Source: Flectonema sp. DT1601 (Eukaryota; Euglenozoa; Diplonemea; Diplonemida; Diplonemidae). From it: a DNA stretch of 64,000 nucleotides. Below the pieces are notes generated by a model. It was given only the letters and a program-made list of their open reading frames with translations. It ran no database searches and had not been told where the DNA came from. Below, piece by piece: positions 31,947 through 42,812 of the stretch. The position numbers were made by a program, and so were the translations under genes. Numbering within the stretch: the stretch's first letter is position 1; each line of letters begins with the position of its first letter. Location of the stretch: contig OZ025854.1 of assembly GCA_964019425.1 (NCBI GenBank), forward strand, positions 487,106 to 551,105, written 5' to 3'.

Positions 31947-34940
31947 ATGACGTGGCCAGGGTGCCAGACGGTTTTCCGACTTTTTTTGCTGCTGGTGGTT
32001 GTTCGTCCGAGTGAATCATTTATTCGAATTCTTGGAGTGTTTTCAAGTGAGAACCCGATAGCCCCTCACGGACCAAAAGGTCTCACTGATCAATGTTCTA
32101 ATATAACAGATGCATGTAGAGGTGGATATCCTACTTTACGATCATGGTTTAGAGAACTATCTCGTAACACAGAAGGAACGATTAGAATAACAACACCTGA
32201 CGTGACCAGTAGAACTGTGAGAAGTCATCCTGAAGGGTTGCGATGGAATTACAAAATGTGGAATGGTCTGGGTATTGATTTCTTAACATTTAGAACAAAT
32301 TATCCAATCACGGCAGCACCTGAATCCAGGAGGGTTGAAGTAGCTAATTTTTTAATGGCGTCTTCTATTCCTGCTGTGTTGTCAAATTATCACGTTGATG
32401 AAACAAACATATACCTGCTTGACTTGATAACGAGAATGCACGTCAGGACCATTGCGGATACTAAAATAAGTACCATGGTATTATGGGACGACTACTTTGT
32501 TGGCGTCACAGCTCCTGTGTATCCTGCTACAGCAGTATTGTCAATCATCACAAATAAACTTAGAAGGGAACATGTTGACATTATCGCAGTCTTCATTACT
32601 GGTAACATCGGCAGCATGTGGTCTGAATCACGCTACTTAGAAATAGCAACGACTGGTGTTGATGTTGTTGTTTGTGATATTCCGTATTTCCCGAATGAGA
32701 CTCGTGACGGAATTATAAAAACGACAATCAGAATGAATACGACTTTCTTTTTCGTAACTCCTGGCTATGACTTAATTTCGTTAGACGTCGGAAATAAGAC
32801 TGAGAAAAGCTTTAAACTCAACACAGTGTCACTTAGAGACCCAATTCCTGATACCCATGACTTAGTTAAATTCAATGTTGATACCCAATGGATTCAAACA
32901 GAGATAAATAAAGCATGGTCAAGCCAAATGATTATTGGAATATCAAACGGTCCATTAGAAGTAACCTTCATCGATGAAACAAACTACAAACCTTGCTTAG
33001 AAAGAGAATGTCAACTAGGAAGACTAACAACAGATGCAATGGCATACACATCGTCTAATAATATTGCTATTATAAATGGAGGGGCACTTCGAGGAATTGG
33101 ATGGCCATCTGGACCTATCACACAACATATTTTGTTAGAATCACTTCCATATCCTGATGTCTTGTGTGTTTTAAATGTCACTGGTCCTGCTCTGCTATCA
33201 ATCCTTAACCACGGACTCAAAGCGTTACTTGAGAATAGCACTGTTAATTCTCACTCTAGTCTTGGATCGTATTTACAAGTATCTGGAATGAGATATACTT
33301 ACAATTCTTTCCTACCATCAGATTCGAGAGTTACCAGCGTTGAAATCTACAACAGTGAAACAAGACTATACGAACCCATCCAGAGAAGAGCAACTTACAG
33401 TATTACAACGACTGAATTTCTTCTAAATGGTGGTGATGGCTTTGGTGATGTTCTCAGTGATCGTGTCGAGGGATCGTTAATTTGTTCGTTGCGAAGTTTG
33501 TTATCGACAGTAAACGAATATTTAAAAGATCACAATCCATACATTCCACACGTTGATAGCATTATTTCTGATGGAAACAGAGAAGCGTTAGAAATGACAA
33601 ACAAAACAGCAGCTAATTGCACAATCTATGAGAAACATCTCCCGTATTGGTCAGACTGCGAAAGTTGTCCAGACGGGTATTGGCATCCCAACAGCGGAGA
33701 TGACCCTTGTATTAAAATAATAAAAAGTAAAACTGATTTTCCACTTTTTTGGATTCTTATCGCAAGTGGTGGTTTTATATTATTAATAGCAGTGCCAGTA
33801 GGATGGAAACTTACAGAAAGGTCTAGACGAATAAGACACCTTTACAATAATAATAGAATAGCTGAGGAGTGTGCTGCTGCTGTTGTTGAACTTCGTCTTT
33901 CTGATCTTGATTATTTATCAAATTTAGAAAAACCGAATACAATTCAACAGTCATTTATAAAGATTGTCGAACAGATGAAGATCTACATGGATTTTATGCC
34001 GAAAGCACTTATTGTAAATGTTCATGATGAGGGAATCGATGCTCTCGATACTTCTGTTAAAAGTATATCTGTTCCTGTTAGTCTGTCTTTGAGTATTTCT
34101 CGTGACACACGTGAAGTAACACAGTCGACAAATCCTCTGTTAAGGTCGACTGTCACAGTCACAGACTTGTCAGAAAAGATTAATCACATTAGGAGGAAAC
34201 GAATAACAGTGTTGGCAGCGAATTGCAGAGATTTGTTGAAATTTGATACGGCGGATACTTTGACGGAAAAGATTCATTCTGCGTACTTAGAAACATTCAA
34301 CACTATAGTTGAAGCCCATCATGGCGTCACCGAAGGAGGTTGCGGAGATCGTCTAATCGCTGGATGGAATACCGTCAACGACAAGTGTTCAACCACTCAA
34401 AAAGTTTGTGCTGTCACTGCTGCACACAAATTATCCACATCGCAGCTAGACCCTCTCTGTATTGATGTTGGTATTGGACATGGTGAAGCCAAGGTCGGTT
34501 TATGTGGTGGTCGTGGTGCTAGAAAATATGATATTCTTGGTAGGCCAGTAACCCAAGCAATCTACTTAATGATTTTAAATAAAGTATACAGCACATCGAT
34601 ACTGCTACCACATGCAGTCGCTACTGATTGTGTTCCTTTCTTTGCGAGTGAGGTCATTGATCATATAACATATCCTAAGATTGGACGTGTTCTGCTGTAT
34701 CGTTTAGCTGAACCAAAAAGACCTCAAAAAGATGGAGAAGAATGGATGTATGTTGTTGGTGATGCTGAGAACGATGATCCATACGCTGTTCATAACAGCC
34801 ACTGGATTCAGTTTATAACATCTGGTGAGGTCCCACGATCATCATCGTTATCTGGTAGGCTTTTGGAACTCCAAGTGAACAATCCATCTGGTGTGATAGA
34901 AGACTATTGCGCCTCGCATCAATCTCTTGCGCTAATGTAG
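31947..34940 (+). CDS. Receptor-like fusion: degenerate 5'-nucleotidase ectodomain, TM, degenerate class III cyclase
   Basis: The ATG at 31947 lies 16 nt after the acceptor ACAAAACAG and opens a signal peptide (MTWPGCQTVFRLFLLLVVV). Residues about 27-560 align in order with 5'-nucleotidases. The metallophosphatase half has lost its metal ligands: the expected NDxH reads SSEN, GNHE reads RTNY, and GGHSH reads CDIPY. The C-terminal substrate-binding half is well kept (LGRLTTDAMAY, IAIINGGALRGIG, LQVSGMRYTYN, TEFLLNGGDGFGD). One transmembrane segment follows (about 599-620). A cytosolic class III nucleotidyl cyclase-like domain occupies about 748-900 (GGCGDRLIAGWN, IDVGIGHGEAKVGLCGG, YDILGRPVTQAIYL). 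The first metal Asp is missing (AANC for FxDI), and the transition-state Asn is Gln. It is 997 residues long. A nucleoside-sensing pseudoenzyme receptor is inferred. Confidence 0.75.
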   Translation: MTWPGCQTVFRLFLLLVVVRPSESFIRILGVFSSENPIAPHGPKGLTDQCSNITDACRGGYPTLRSWFRELSRNTEGTIRITTPDVTSRTVRSHPEGLRWNYKMWNGLGIDFLTFRTNYPITAAPESRRVEVANFLMASSIPAVLSNYHVDETNIYLLDLITRMHVRTIADTKISTMVLWDDYFVGVTAPVYPATAVLSIITNKLRREHVDIIAVFITGNIGSMWSESRYLEIATTGVDVVVCDIPYFPNETRDGIIKTTIRMNTTFFFVTPGYDLISLDVGNKTEKSFKLNTVSLRDPIPDTHDLVKFNVDTQWIQTEINKAWSSQMIIGISNGPLEVTFIDETNYKPCLERECQLGRLTTDAMAYTSSNNIAIINGGALRGIGWPSGPITQHILLESLPYPDVLCVLNVTGPALLSILNHGLKALLENSTVNSHSSLGSYLQVSGMRYTYNSFLPSDSRVTSVEIYNSETRLYEPIQRRATYSITTTEFLLNGGDGFGDVLSDRVEGSLICSLRSLLSTVNEYLKDHNPYIPHVDSIISDGNREALEMTNKTAANCTIYEKHLPYWSDCESCPDGYWHPNSGDDPCIKIIKSKTDFPLFWILIASGGFILLIAVPVGWKLTERSRRIRHLYNNNRIAEECAAAVVELRLSDLDYLSNLEKPNTIQQSFIKIVEQMKIYMDFMPKALIVNVHDEGIDALDTSVKSISVPVSLSLSISRDTREVTQSTNPLLRSTVTVTDLSEKINHIRRKRITVLAANCRDLLKFDTADTLTEKIHSAYLETFNTIVEAHHGVTEGGCGDRLIAGWNTVNDKCSTTQKVCAVTAAHKLSTSQLDPLCIDVGIGHGEAKVGLCGGRGARKYDILGRPVTQAIYLMILNKVYSTSILLPHAVATDCVPFFASEVIDHITYPKIGRVLLYRLAEPKRPQKDGEEWMYVVGDAENDDPYAVHNSHWIQFITSGEVPRSSSLSGRLLELQVNNPSGVIEDYCASHQSLALM

Positions 34941-37655
34941 TTCTGTGCTCTTTTTATACCTACAAACCTGTTGTTTGGTATAAAAGAGGGTGTGTTGGCA
35001 GCGTAATTAACCCTGTATTCCTTTATTAGGATTTCGTAAATAAATCTGGTTGTGAAGAAAAAAAAAAAAAAAGTCAAAGAAAAAGTAAAGTGAAATTAGC
35101 CGATTCTTTTTTTTTTTTTTGTTCTCTTTTTCTATCATCAAATCAGGTTAAAAAAAAAAAAAAAAAAAAAAGAAACATTCGGTTTTGAAACCAAATTATT
35201 ATTTATTTTCTCTCAGTCTTTCAAAAACACACAACTAACTGTTAAAAGGATTAACAGCTTAACAATCACTCTGGATCCAAGGACAGTGTCGTTAGTTGAG
35301 GTGAACGCATTCTGGAAGAAGAATGCTTTTGATAGTTCTTTTTTTTTTTTTTTTTTTTATTTCTCTTTCCCCCAAAAAAACAAAACAAAACAAAACAAAA
35401 ACGAAATATTGAGGTATCAATTTTTTTTTCTTTTTTTGTCCCATCTGTATCTGTATGCGGTTACATTTATATAATTATGTAATTATTTTTCGTCTTTTTT
35501 TTTTTTTTTTTTTTTGTTTGTTTAATTGTTTAGTGCAGGCCACTGCCGCACTGCACACCGCACGGTGATAGAGAAAAATAAAATAAAATAAGATAAAAAA
35601 AAAATAAGGGAAAAGAAAAAAGAGATGTTTTTCCTTTTTTTTTTTTTTTTTTTAATTTTTTTATATGGAGACGGTGTCATCATTTCTGTGCAGTTGATAT
35701 ACTCACCTTCTTTTTAGAATTTAGAAAAAAAAAAAAAAAAAAAAAAAACGAATAAGGAAAAAGAAAAAGAAAGAAATGCTTTAATCTTTGGTTCAGTTGT
35801 GTAGCTGCAATCAGAAGGTAGGTTTATTGATTTCTGTAAGTGCTCTTCCTCAAGGATCTGTATTTTCTTCGACTCACAATTTTGCCAAACTCTTTTTTGG
35901 TGACATCGCCTCTCTCCCAAATGAGAGAGGATTTACTGTGGGTTTGGGTTCCTTTGTCGAAAGTACATATAAAAAAAAGATTTTTTTTTTTTTTTTGTTG
36001 TTTTCGTTTTGTTTTGTGTAAGTCGATTTTTCTGTTTTACCTTTTTTTAACACTTACATTAGTTAGTGTCAGAGAGAAGGATTTGCTGTGACGTATTCTG
36101 AGAAGGGAGTTCGTTTTTCTTTGTCCGTAAAATGTTCTCCTCTCTCTCTGAATCCCCGTATTCGACAGCACGTGTGAGATTTCATCTATGCAAGTATTTG
36201 TCTTATTTTACATGGTAATCAGGTTTGGCCGAACCCTATTTTAGTTTTAGCCAGTTTTTTTTTTCAAGTTGCTTTTTATATTTAATTGCAGTTATTAAGT
36301 TACGTTCTTCGTATCATAAAAATTACTTTCATATTGGTTAATATTTGATACGAATCCACGTTTTTTTTTATTTTATTTATGTTTTTCCCAAATCCCTTGA
36401 TGTAGAACCTCTTGGGGTTTTACATTGTCAAAAAGTTTTCACCTCCAAAGTCCTTTTAAAAAAGAGTATCAAAAATTACCCTTTCATTACGCTCAGATAC
36501 GTCTGTTCAAATTTCAGAAAACAACGCCACGCCGATCGCTTCGAACTTACTGCCAATATTTTATCTCTTCTCTTGCCAAAGGGTTTAGATTTATTTTTTT
36601 GTCTGGTTTTTATGTTTTTTTTCCTCTAATTTCTTTTTTGTCTAGTTGAAGGGCTGCTATAGGAAGGGTTGTTTTTACAAAAAAACTGATACCGAAAAAA
36701 GAGTGATCCTGCGATACAAAAAAATAAATATTTAATTGTATCTGTGCATCACACAAAAAAAACAAATAAATAAATAAATAAATAAGTACTGATGCTGTAG
36801 TCGTGTTTGTGTTGTGCTATTTCTTTTGATACGAAGGTAGCCTTTTTATTTAAACCTAAATCACCTTAGTTGTGGATCTCAATATTGTAACTCAACTTTG
36901 AGATAGGGGAGCATTAGTCCTTGATTAGGGTTTTTACCTTTCTTGAAATGGCACCCGTCGAACTAACCTATGTCAATCGTTATTTATTTATCATGTTTTT
37001 ATTTTCTTTTTTTTTTTCTTTCCCCTTCTTTCTTTCTTTTGGTAAATGTTGTCAGCCTTTGATGATCATTAATTGTGTGTAAATAAATAAACAACACAAT
37101 CGCTACCGTCTGAAGGAGGCAACCTATTCTGGTCGTCGTCTCTCTCTAGTGGAGAATTGTTTTTTTTTTTTTTTTTTTTTTTTTTTTGTTGCTGTTGTTG
37201 TTTCATTTTTAATTATAAAAAAAAAAAAAAAAAAACTTATTTATATGATATGCCTTTGGGTTGTCGACTTCTTTCACATCCTCTGAATTTTTTGTTACTA
37301 TTTTGTTTGAGTAGGCAGCCGTACATTTTTCAGAAAATGGTGTTTTTTTTTCTTTTTCTTGTATGAAACACCCGTTGTACTGAAGCCTTCAGAGGCCTCC
37401 TGATTATCGCAATTCGTATGAGCGATCATGAATTTCCAACTTTAATTTAAAAAAATATTTATTTTTTTTTTGTTTTCGATAAAGTTCTATAGCGTTTTCT
37501 ATTTACAGCACCCCCCTCAAATCAAACATGTAAGTCGGGTAGTTTTCGGGAGTGTTTTCAAGCTGTGGGTTCGACTTCCTAATATGCAAGTCGAGGATAC
37601 TTTTCTTAAATATATTTCATTCTAAAGTACAACAGGATTACTTAAAAGTGATCGT
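34941..37655. other. Long intergenic spacer
   Basis: No conserved gene is visible in 2.7 kb. It contains the TACCTACAAACCTG motif just after the previous stop (34958-34971), inverted arms GTGCAG/CTGCAC at 35533-35556, an ATAA-type microsatellite near 36764-36785, and many homopolymers. The candidate acceptor for the next gene is GTACAACAG (AG 37634-37635). Confidence 0.55.
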
Positions 37656-38072
37656 ATGATGTCTCACGTTGGGGTTGAAAGTTACAGACAAGCCTGGAGA
37701 GAACACGAGGAAATGAGAATGGAATTACTAACACCCGCGGATATTAGTAAAGTATTAAGTCCTAATATTGTACCAAGGGAGTCTAATAATAATAATAATA
37801 AAGATCCAATAGCGCGAAGTAGACTTCAGTGGTTGGAGAAAGAAACAAAACGATTAGAATCAATGCAGCAAAGAGAATACTGTCAAGAAAAAGCTTCTCC
37901 AGAGATTGCAGCATCGCTTCCGTATAAAATATCACTGAGAGAAGGGTCATCATCTCCTTCTATATCATCTCCACAGAGTGCTTCACAGCTTCAAAAAGAC
38001 TTTCAGTGGAGGCAATTATCTGCGACGCTTCGCAACGATCAGATTAGTCAGTTGCATTATTTCGATCAATGA
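37656..38072 (+). CDS. Small hydrophilic protein, unknown function
   Basis: This 138-residue protein starts at a tandem ATG 20 nt after an acceptor. It is charged and helical in the first half (VGVESYRQAWREHEEMRMEL and RSRLQWLEKETKRLESMQQR), with a five-Asn run at residues 44-48 encoded by an AAT repeat and a Ser-rich stretch near 96-110. No membrane segment or known domain is visible. Mixed codon composition and a clean acceptor favour a real gene. Confidence 0.6.
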   Translation: MMSHVGVESYRQAWREHEEMRMELLTPADISKVLSPNIVPRESNNNNNKDPIARSRLQWLEKETKRLESMQQREYCQEKASPEIAASLPYKISLREGSSSPSISSPQSASQLQKDFQWRQLSATLRNDQISQLHYFDQ

Positions 38073-38222
38073 CGCTGTAAACAAAACTGTATTACTGTAA
38101 TTATAGGAAAAAAGAAAGGGAAAAAAAAAAAAAAAAAAAAACCTAACCTGTCCCGTTGTTTTTTAAGAACTTGTTTCGTTTCTTCAGAATTTTTATTGCA
38201 ACTTATTTTGTGAAGTTATCTG

Positions 38223-38260
<38 letters not shown>

Positions 38261-38272
38261 CAGGGTAGTCTT

Positions 38273-39889
38273 ATGCTGTGGTGGATTCGCAGGACATCTC
38301 ATGTAGCGGCGCTATTCGGCTTGACGGTACTATTAGCAGGTTGGAGACAATGGTTTTATAGCATTACAGTTCCAATTATTATCATCGGAGCAGGCATGAG
38401 TGGGCTAAGCGCTGGTTCTGAACTCGAACGGTTGGGTTATGAAATCCACGTCTTGGAAGCGCGGGATCGAATCGGTGGAAGAATCCACACAAATCGTGAC
38501 CTGGGATACCCAATTGAGTTGGGGGCTGCTTTCATTCATAAACCTGACAAGAATCCAGTTACCAAATTAGCTGAAAAATATAACCTAAAGACAAGTGAAT
38601 ACGACTATAGATTAGGAACCTACCACACTAGCAATGGCACAGCCGTTGATTCAGAGATTAGAGATGCGGAGCATGTTTTTTTTAGAGAAATTTTTGACGA
38701 GGATTTTATAGAGGAGAGGGAATCATTTAAAATGGAAACATGGGATCAGCCGATGTCTACAACACTAGAGCTAATGGACTTTTACGACGACTTGTCGTCT
38801 GAAAAGAAAAGAATATTCGACACGTTTTGCTTTCAATATATCGTGCAAGATTTACAAGCAGATCTAACCGACGTAAGCACCAAAGAATACGACCAGTCTT
38901 TTGAATTTGGTGGTAAGGAGGGTATTGATTTGTTCTCTGTCAGTGGATATGACACCATTTTAAAAGGCTTACTTCCTTCAAACAATTCCGCCATTACACT
39001 TAATGCAGCTGTTCAACAAGTTACATATGGCTGGTATAGTACTACAACAGAAGATGTGATGGACTTTGCGGCTGAGGAGACACCTGAAATTGTATCGAAT
39101 GTCGTTTATCAATTTTTCAGTATAGTTGAATCTTTCTTTTGGTCACCTAAATCTGTAACTGTCACTACCACAGAAGGAATCCAATACTCGTCGAGTAAAA
39201 TAATAATAACTCTTCCTATAGGATGCCTTAAACGACAACGTGTTTCTTTCGAACCTCCTCTTCCCTTAGACATTCGAACTATCGTTCAAGACTTAGGTGT
39301 TTCTTCCACTCTCAAACTGGGAATGTGTTGGAAAATTGAAGATGTTTTTTGGCAAAATTCTACAAAAAACCACACGCTGTACTTCCATAAGTATCCTTCA
39401 GATGACAATGGGAGGTTTGGAAGGGGGGAATTTATTGAAATTATAAATCTGATGGACGCTTCGGGATCTCCGTGCTTACTGGCTGAGGTAGAGACAGAAT
39501 TCGCTGCCGAACTAGCCAAGGGTGGTAAGGATGCCGCGGTTAACAGAATAATGAGTGATATTAAACAAGTATTTCCAAATGCTATTCCTCCATCACACGG
39601 TGTCGTGATGTCAGATTGGTCAGAGTCTCCTTATTCGGACGGAGGCTTGGTCCATTGGACGGTCGATACGTCTATACAAGATGCCGAGGAATGGACATTC
39701 GACATCGCTCGTCAACTTTATTGGGCAGGTGAACATACGATATGGCAATACTACGGAAACACTCATGGTGCTCACCTTAGTGGGATTCGTGCTGCGGAAA
39801 ATGTTCATAATTCATTCATCGAATCAGCAGCTGTGTTGTCATCAGTTACTTTTATTTATGTTACTCTTATTGCACTAGCTGTTAGGTAA
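38273..39889 (+). CDS. Membrane-anchored flavin amine oxidase
   Basis: The start is set at ATG 38273, after the acceptor CTTTTCAG (AG 38262-38263). The 538-residue protein belongs to the FAD-dependent amine oxidase family (MAO, polyamine oxidase, LSD1 type). It has the dinucleotide fold IIIIGAGMSGLSAGSELERL with the following EARDRIGGRIHTN, a middle substrate domain with SSTLKLGMCWK, and the C-terminal FAD motif YWAGEHTIWQYYGNTHGAHL. Hydrophobic stretches occur at the N-terminus (about 10-25) and at the very C-terminus (about 515-535), so it may be membrane attached like monoamine oxidases. The substrate cannot be told; polyamine oxidation is most common in protists. The end reads GTTAG/GTAAGT over the stop, so an extra exon is conceivable but not seen. 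Confidence 0.88.
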   Translation: MLWWIRRTSHVAALFGLTVLLAGWRQWFYSITVPIIIIGAGMSGLSAGSELERLGYEIHVLEARDRIGGRIHTNRDLGYPIELGAAFIHKPDKNPVTKLAEKYNLKTSEYDYRLGTYHTSNGTAVDSEIRDAEHVFFREIFDEDFIEERESFKMETWDQPMSTTLELMDFYDDLSSEKKRIFDTFCFQYIVQDLQADLTDVSTKEYDQSFEFGGKEGIDLFSVSGYDTILKGLLPSNNSAITLNAAVQQVTYGWYSTTTEDVMDFAAEETPEIVSNVVYQFFSIVESFFWSPKSVTVTTTEGIQYSSSKIIITLPIGCLKRQRVSFEPPLPLDIRTIVQDLGVSSTLKLGMCWKIEDVFWQNSTKNHTLYFHKYPSDDNGRFGRGEFIEIINLMDASGSPCLLAEVETEFAAELAKGGKDAAVNRIMSDIKQVFPNAIPPSHGVVMSDWSESPYSDGGLVHWTVDTSIQDAEEWTFDIARQLYWAGEHTIWQYYGNTHGAHLSGIRAAENVHNSFIESAAVLSSVTFIYVTLIALAVR

Positions 39890-41100
39890 GTAACTCTCAA
39901 AGGAAATAGACGTATAGATGATAATTTGGTGGAGGGGGCGATTTAGTTGAATGTTTATCTCAAGGTGTAACTTTTTAAAAAAAAAAAAAAAAAAGAGTAA
40001 AAGGAAGAAGTGGCTGAATAATCATCCAGAACCACGGGAAGGTTTCCCTTTTTTTTTTTTTTTTTTTTTTTTGTTGATCTCTTTTCTTTTCTTTTTTTAA
40101 AAAAATTAGGTAAACTCTCTCCTTACTTCTGCAATGATTATGACTCACTGACGCAGGAAAGTGAAATCGTTGCTTGTCGTGTCTGAAATTTTACTGCGAG
40201 GGTGACCGTGTGTTTTAATCCCTACAAACTTGTGTGGAATTTCTTCTTCTTCTTCTTCTTTTTTTTTTTTTTTTCAAACTACATTCCACCAGTTTGACAC
40301 AGCAGTCATCTGTTTTCTCAAAACAATCTCACTGAGAACTTGCGTTTTCTGCTGTAGTAAAGACACGAGGAATAGACTAACTTGGTCACTTCGTTGGTAT
40401 CCTAGCTTCTTCCAACAGGAGGCTATAAATGTTTACCTGGTGTTTTCATAAAAGAACGATTCGTACTGCCGTCTGGGAGTTTTGGAACACTTTTGCACTT
40501 TTTTTTCAAGCCATATTATCACCCCCGTGTCCTTCAGCAGAATTACTCAAAATAATGCAGGTTTTCGTGACGTGCCCTGATTTGGGACGGAAGGTCGTTT
40601 TCCGCTGCGTTATATTGCCCGTGAGCCTCGTGGTCTCAAGCATGGCCGCGCGAGAGCGCTGCTCTTTTTCGTGGCGTGTTCTTGGGGCGGAAACTGATAC
40701 GGAAATGATATATTAGCACACTGCGTGCACAGGGACACACCAAGGTCACCTCTTCTCATTGTAAAAAAAATTATTTGAAGGTGCATTTCACAGGCCTCAA
40801 AATTGTACCCTCGGGTTTCACATGGTCCACACTTTTTGAGTTTTTTCATTCCTTTGCCGAAATCAGCTAAATCGAAGTTTTTTCGGCCCCGAAAATCACA
40901 ATTTTGGGGGTTCCGATGGGGTCCTGGGTAATTTTTGCCCCCGGGAAGGTTATATTTACCAAAATTCGGAAAAAGGACTTTAACTTTATCGACAGCCTGT
41001 ACCCCCCGGCCCCCCCCCGTTGTTCTTTCCGCAAGTGTTTTCACATAATCGCTTTGCCGAATACAGAGGAACTTACACCTCTGTGATATTACCCGCTCCC
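39890..41100. other. Spacer, partly GC-richer
   Basis: No intact gene. From about 40560 to 41100 the base composition shifts to more G and C, including a C-rich run at 41004-41029 and few homopolymers, unlike the rest of the window. This fits foreign or transposon-derived DNA next to the transposase remnant. No terminal inverted repeats could be defined. Confidence 0.45.
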
Positions 41101-41179
41101 GGGCATGAGGAGACGTGTATCTTGAATTCCTTTATCCCGATGCGACGTGGGCATGGTGGAATCTGTATGGTAGTGAATC

Positions 41180-41538
41180 TTGCTGGAGAAGCAAAAAATT
41201 CTATCCTTCAAATTGGCGTTGTTTGGGCAGCTTATAGGTACATTTAAACGTACCAGAGCAGCACCAACACTATTAATAACACCATCAGTACCGCCTTCTC
41301 CACAATCAGTATCAATCCCTGATCGCCTCAAGCCAGCTTTGGGACACTACCCGGAAAGATGGAAAAGGCTCGTCAGTGCGCAGTTCATGCAAAGCGCGCA
41401 CAAACACTGGATTACTGTGAGCGATGCAACCAAGTGCTTTGTTTTTACCATGTTTCAAAACGTATCACACCCTCCAAAACTACAAAATTCATTGTGATGT
41501 TCCTAAACCGCCAACTTCCCAAAAATTCAGCATGTTAG
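41180..41538 (+). pseudogene. piggyBac-like transposase remnant (C-terminal Cys/His domain)
   Basis: One frame (41180 to about 41370) reads LALFGQLIGTFKRT and PDRLKPALGHYPERWK. The reading then shifts frame to KARQCAVHAKRAQ (from 41365), TLDYCERCNQVLCFYHVSK, ending at a stop at 41536-41538. The shifted part has the spacing C-x2-H-x9-C-x2-C-x4-C-x2-H, matching the cysteine-rich DNA-binding tail of piggyBac transposases (C-x2-C-x(9-10)-C-x2-C-x4-C-x2-H). The preceding HYP segment also fits the region before it. The DDE catalytic core was not identified upstream. This is a broken, inactive copy. The call rests on the Cys/His spacing. Confidence 0.55.
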
Positions 41539-42812
41539 GCTACCTTTTCTCTTTTTGAAAATACAGTAAAATTTTGTACCCGTTATTTTGGGGGTCGCTT
41601 CCTCCACACTCCATAATCTGCTAACTGCTCAGTTTCGCAAAGGGTATCACCAGCAAACGAGAGTTCAACTTCCTCCGGATCGATATTCGAATCGACACCA
41701 GCCGTGAACTGAAACTACAGGGAGTAGGGCAGCTCACAAAGTCATTCCTCGGAGGAGAGCATTGATCCCAGAGTGCATGAAAACACCTCCCGAGGCATCC
41801 CAGCACTTGAGCAGTCAGCAGTAAGATACGCGTGAGAAAGGGGTCCAGCAACGTCCAGTATCTGAATCGTGATCACAGAAGGCTCAGGGAATAGAGAAAG
41901 CGCCAGTTCAAAAAGGAAGGAAGTGTTTACAAATAGAGTAGAGCCGTAATAGTATTTTATAGGAAATTACAACCACAGAATATGTTGCGCTATTCAGAAA
42001 TCGAAGCTGCTCTTCAGTTTTTCCTTATTATTACTTTACGATTGTTGCTGCCGTTTGGAACATTTCAGCAATTTTAATTAATCCTTTTGTCTTTCAGTAG
42101 ATTACTAAAAAATAATAAAGCACTCTTTGAGTTAAGACGTGAATAGTCATTAAGAAGGTAGTGAGTCGATTGTTTGTTTCTTGTTCTTCTAAAGTGAGGG
42201 TTGGAAAAATTCGCTTCTAAAAAAATCCGATAATTTCTTATTGTCAAGTCAGTTTATTTTTTACTTGTTATTTTTCTCACAACACAAGTTGACACATGAA
42301 ACAGGAAGATTGCCAACCTTTATTGTGTTAATAGTTAAAGTACCATAAGTTGCTTATGTTATCTTCTTAGAAACTTTTCAGGTCTCAATGATGTAACCAG
42401 TATTGGAAATTGCTTGTTGTCTGAGTGTTCACAGATCACTTAGTTAGTTGTAAAGATCTTTTTTGACTTTCTGACTCTAAATTATGTACCAAGGCTGTTA
42501 GGATTAATCTCGGATCCAGAATCTAAACGATTGTTGCCTCATTTGTAGAAAATGCATTCACCTCTGCGTACCAATGATAGGGGATTGATAACTATGTCTT
42601 GAATGTTGAGGTTGCTTCCAGATACATATGCGCGTGGTTCATATTTAGACCTACACGGGGCGGTACGTGAATAGATCCAACACTCAACGTTGCGTCAAGT
42701 AATGGTTGATTGAGTGATCAAATCAAAGTTCGTAGTCTGTACTCTCTTTTAAAGTATTAAGTAACGTCACGTGTAAGGTACCTTGTTGTTTTCTTTACAG
42801 GATTTAACAGAG
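41539..42812. other. Intergenic spacer, unusually poor in homopolymers
   Basis: No gene is seen. From 41540 to 42780 there are no A or T runs above about eight bases, in contrast to all other spacers here. It may belong to the same inserted DNA as the transposase remnant. Confidence 0.45.

Noticed and set aside
39880-39895. Possible extra exon of the amine oxidase beyond GTTAG/GTAAGT
   Set aside because: The sequence resembles a donor, but no downstream exon is recognisable and the protein already ends with a plausible membrane segment.
40610-41044. Minus-strand open frame of 144 codons in the GC-richer patch
   Set aside because: No recognisable motif. It overlaps likely transposon-derived DNA, and frames open more easily in GC-rich sequence.
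42783-42812. Kelch frame extended upstream to 42783
   Set aside because: That stretch is the T-rich tract and acceptor. The first ATG after the acceptor is 42813.
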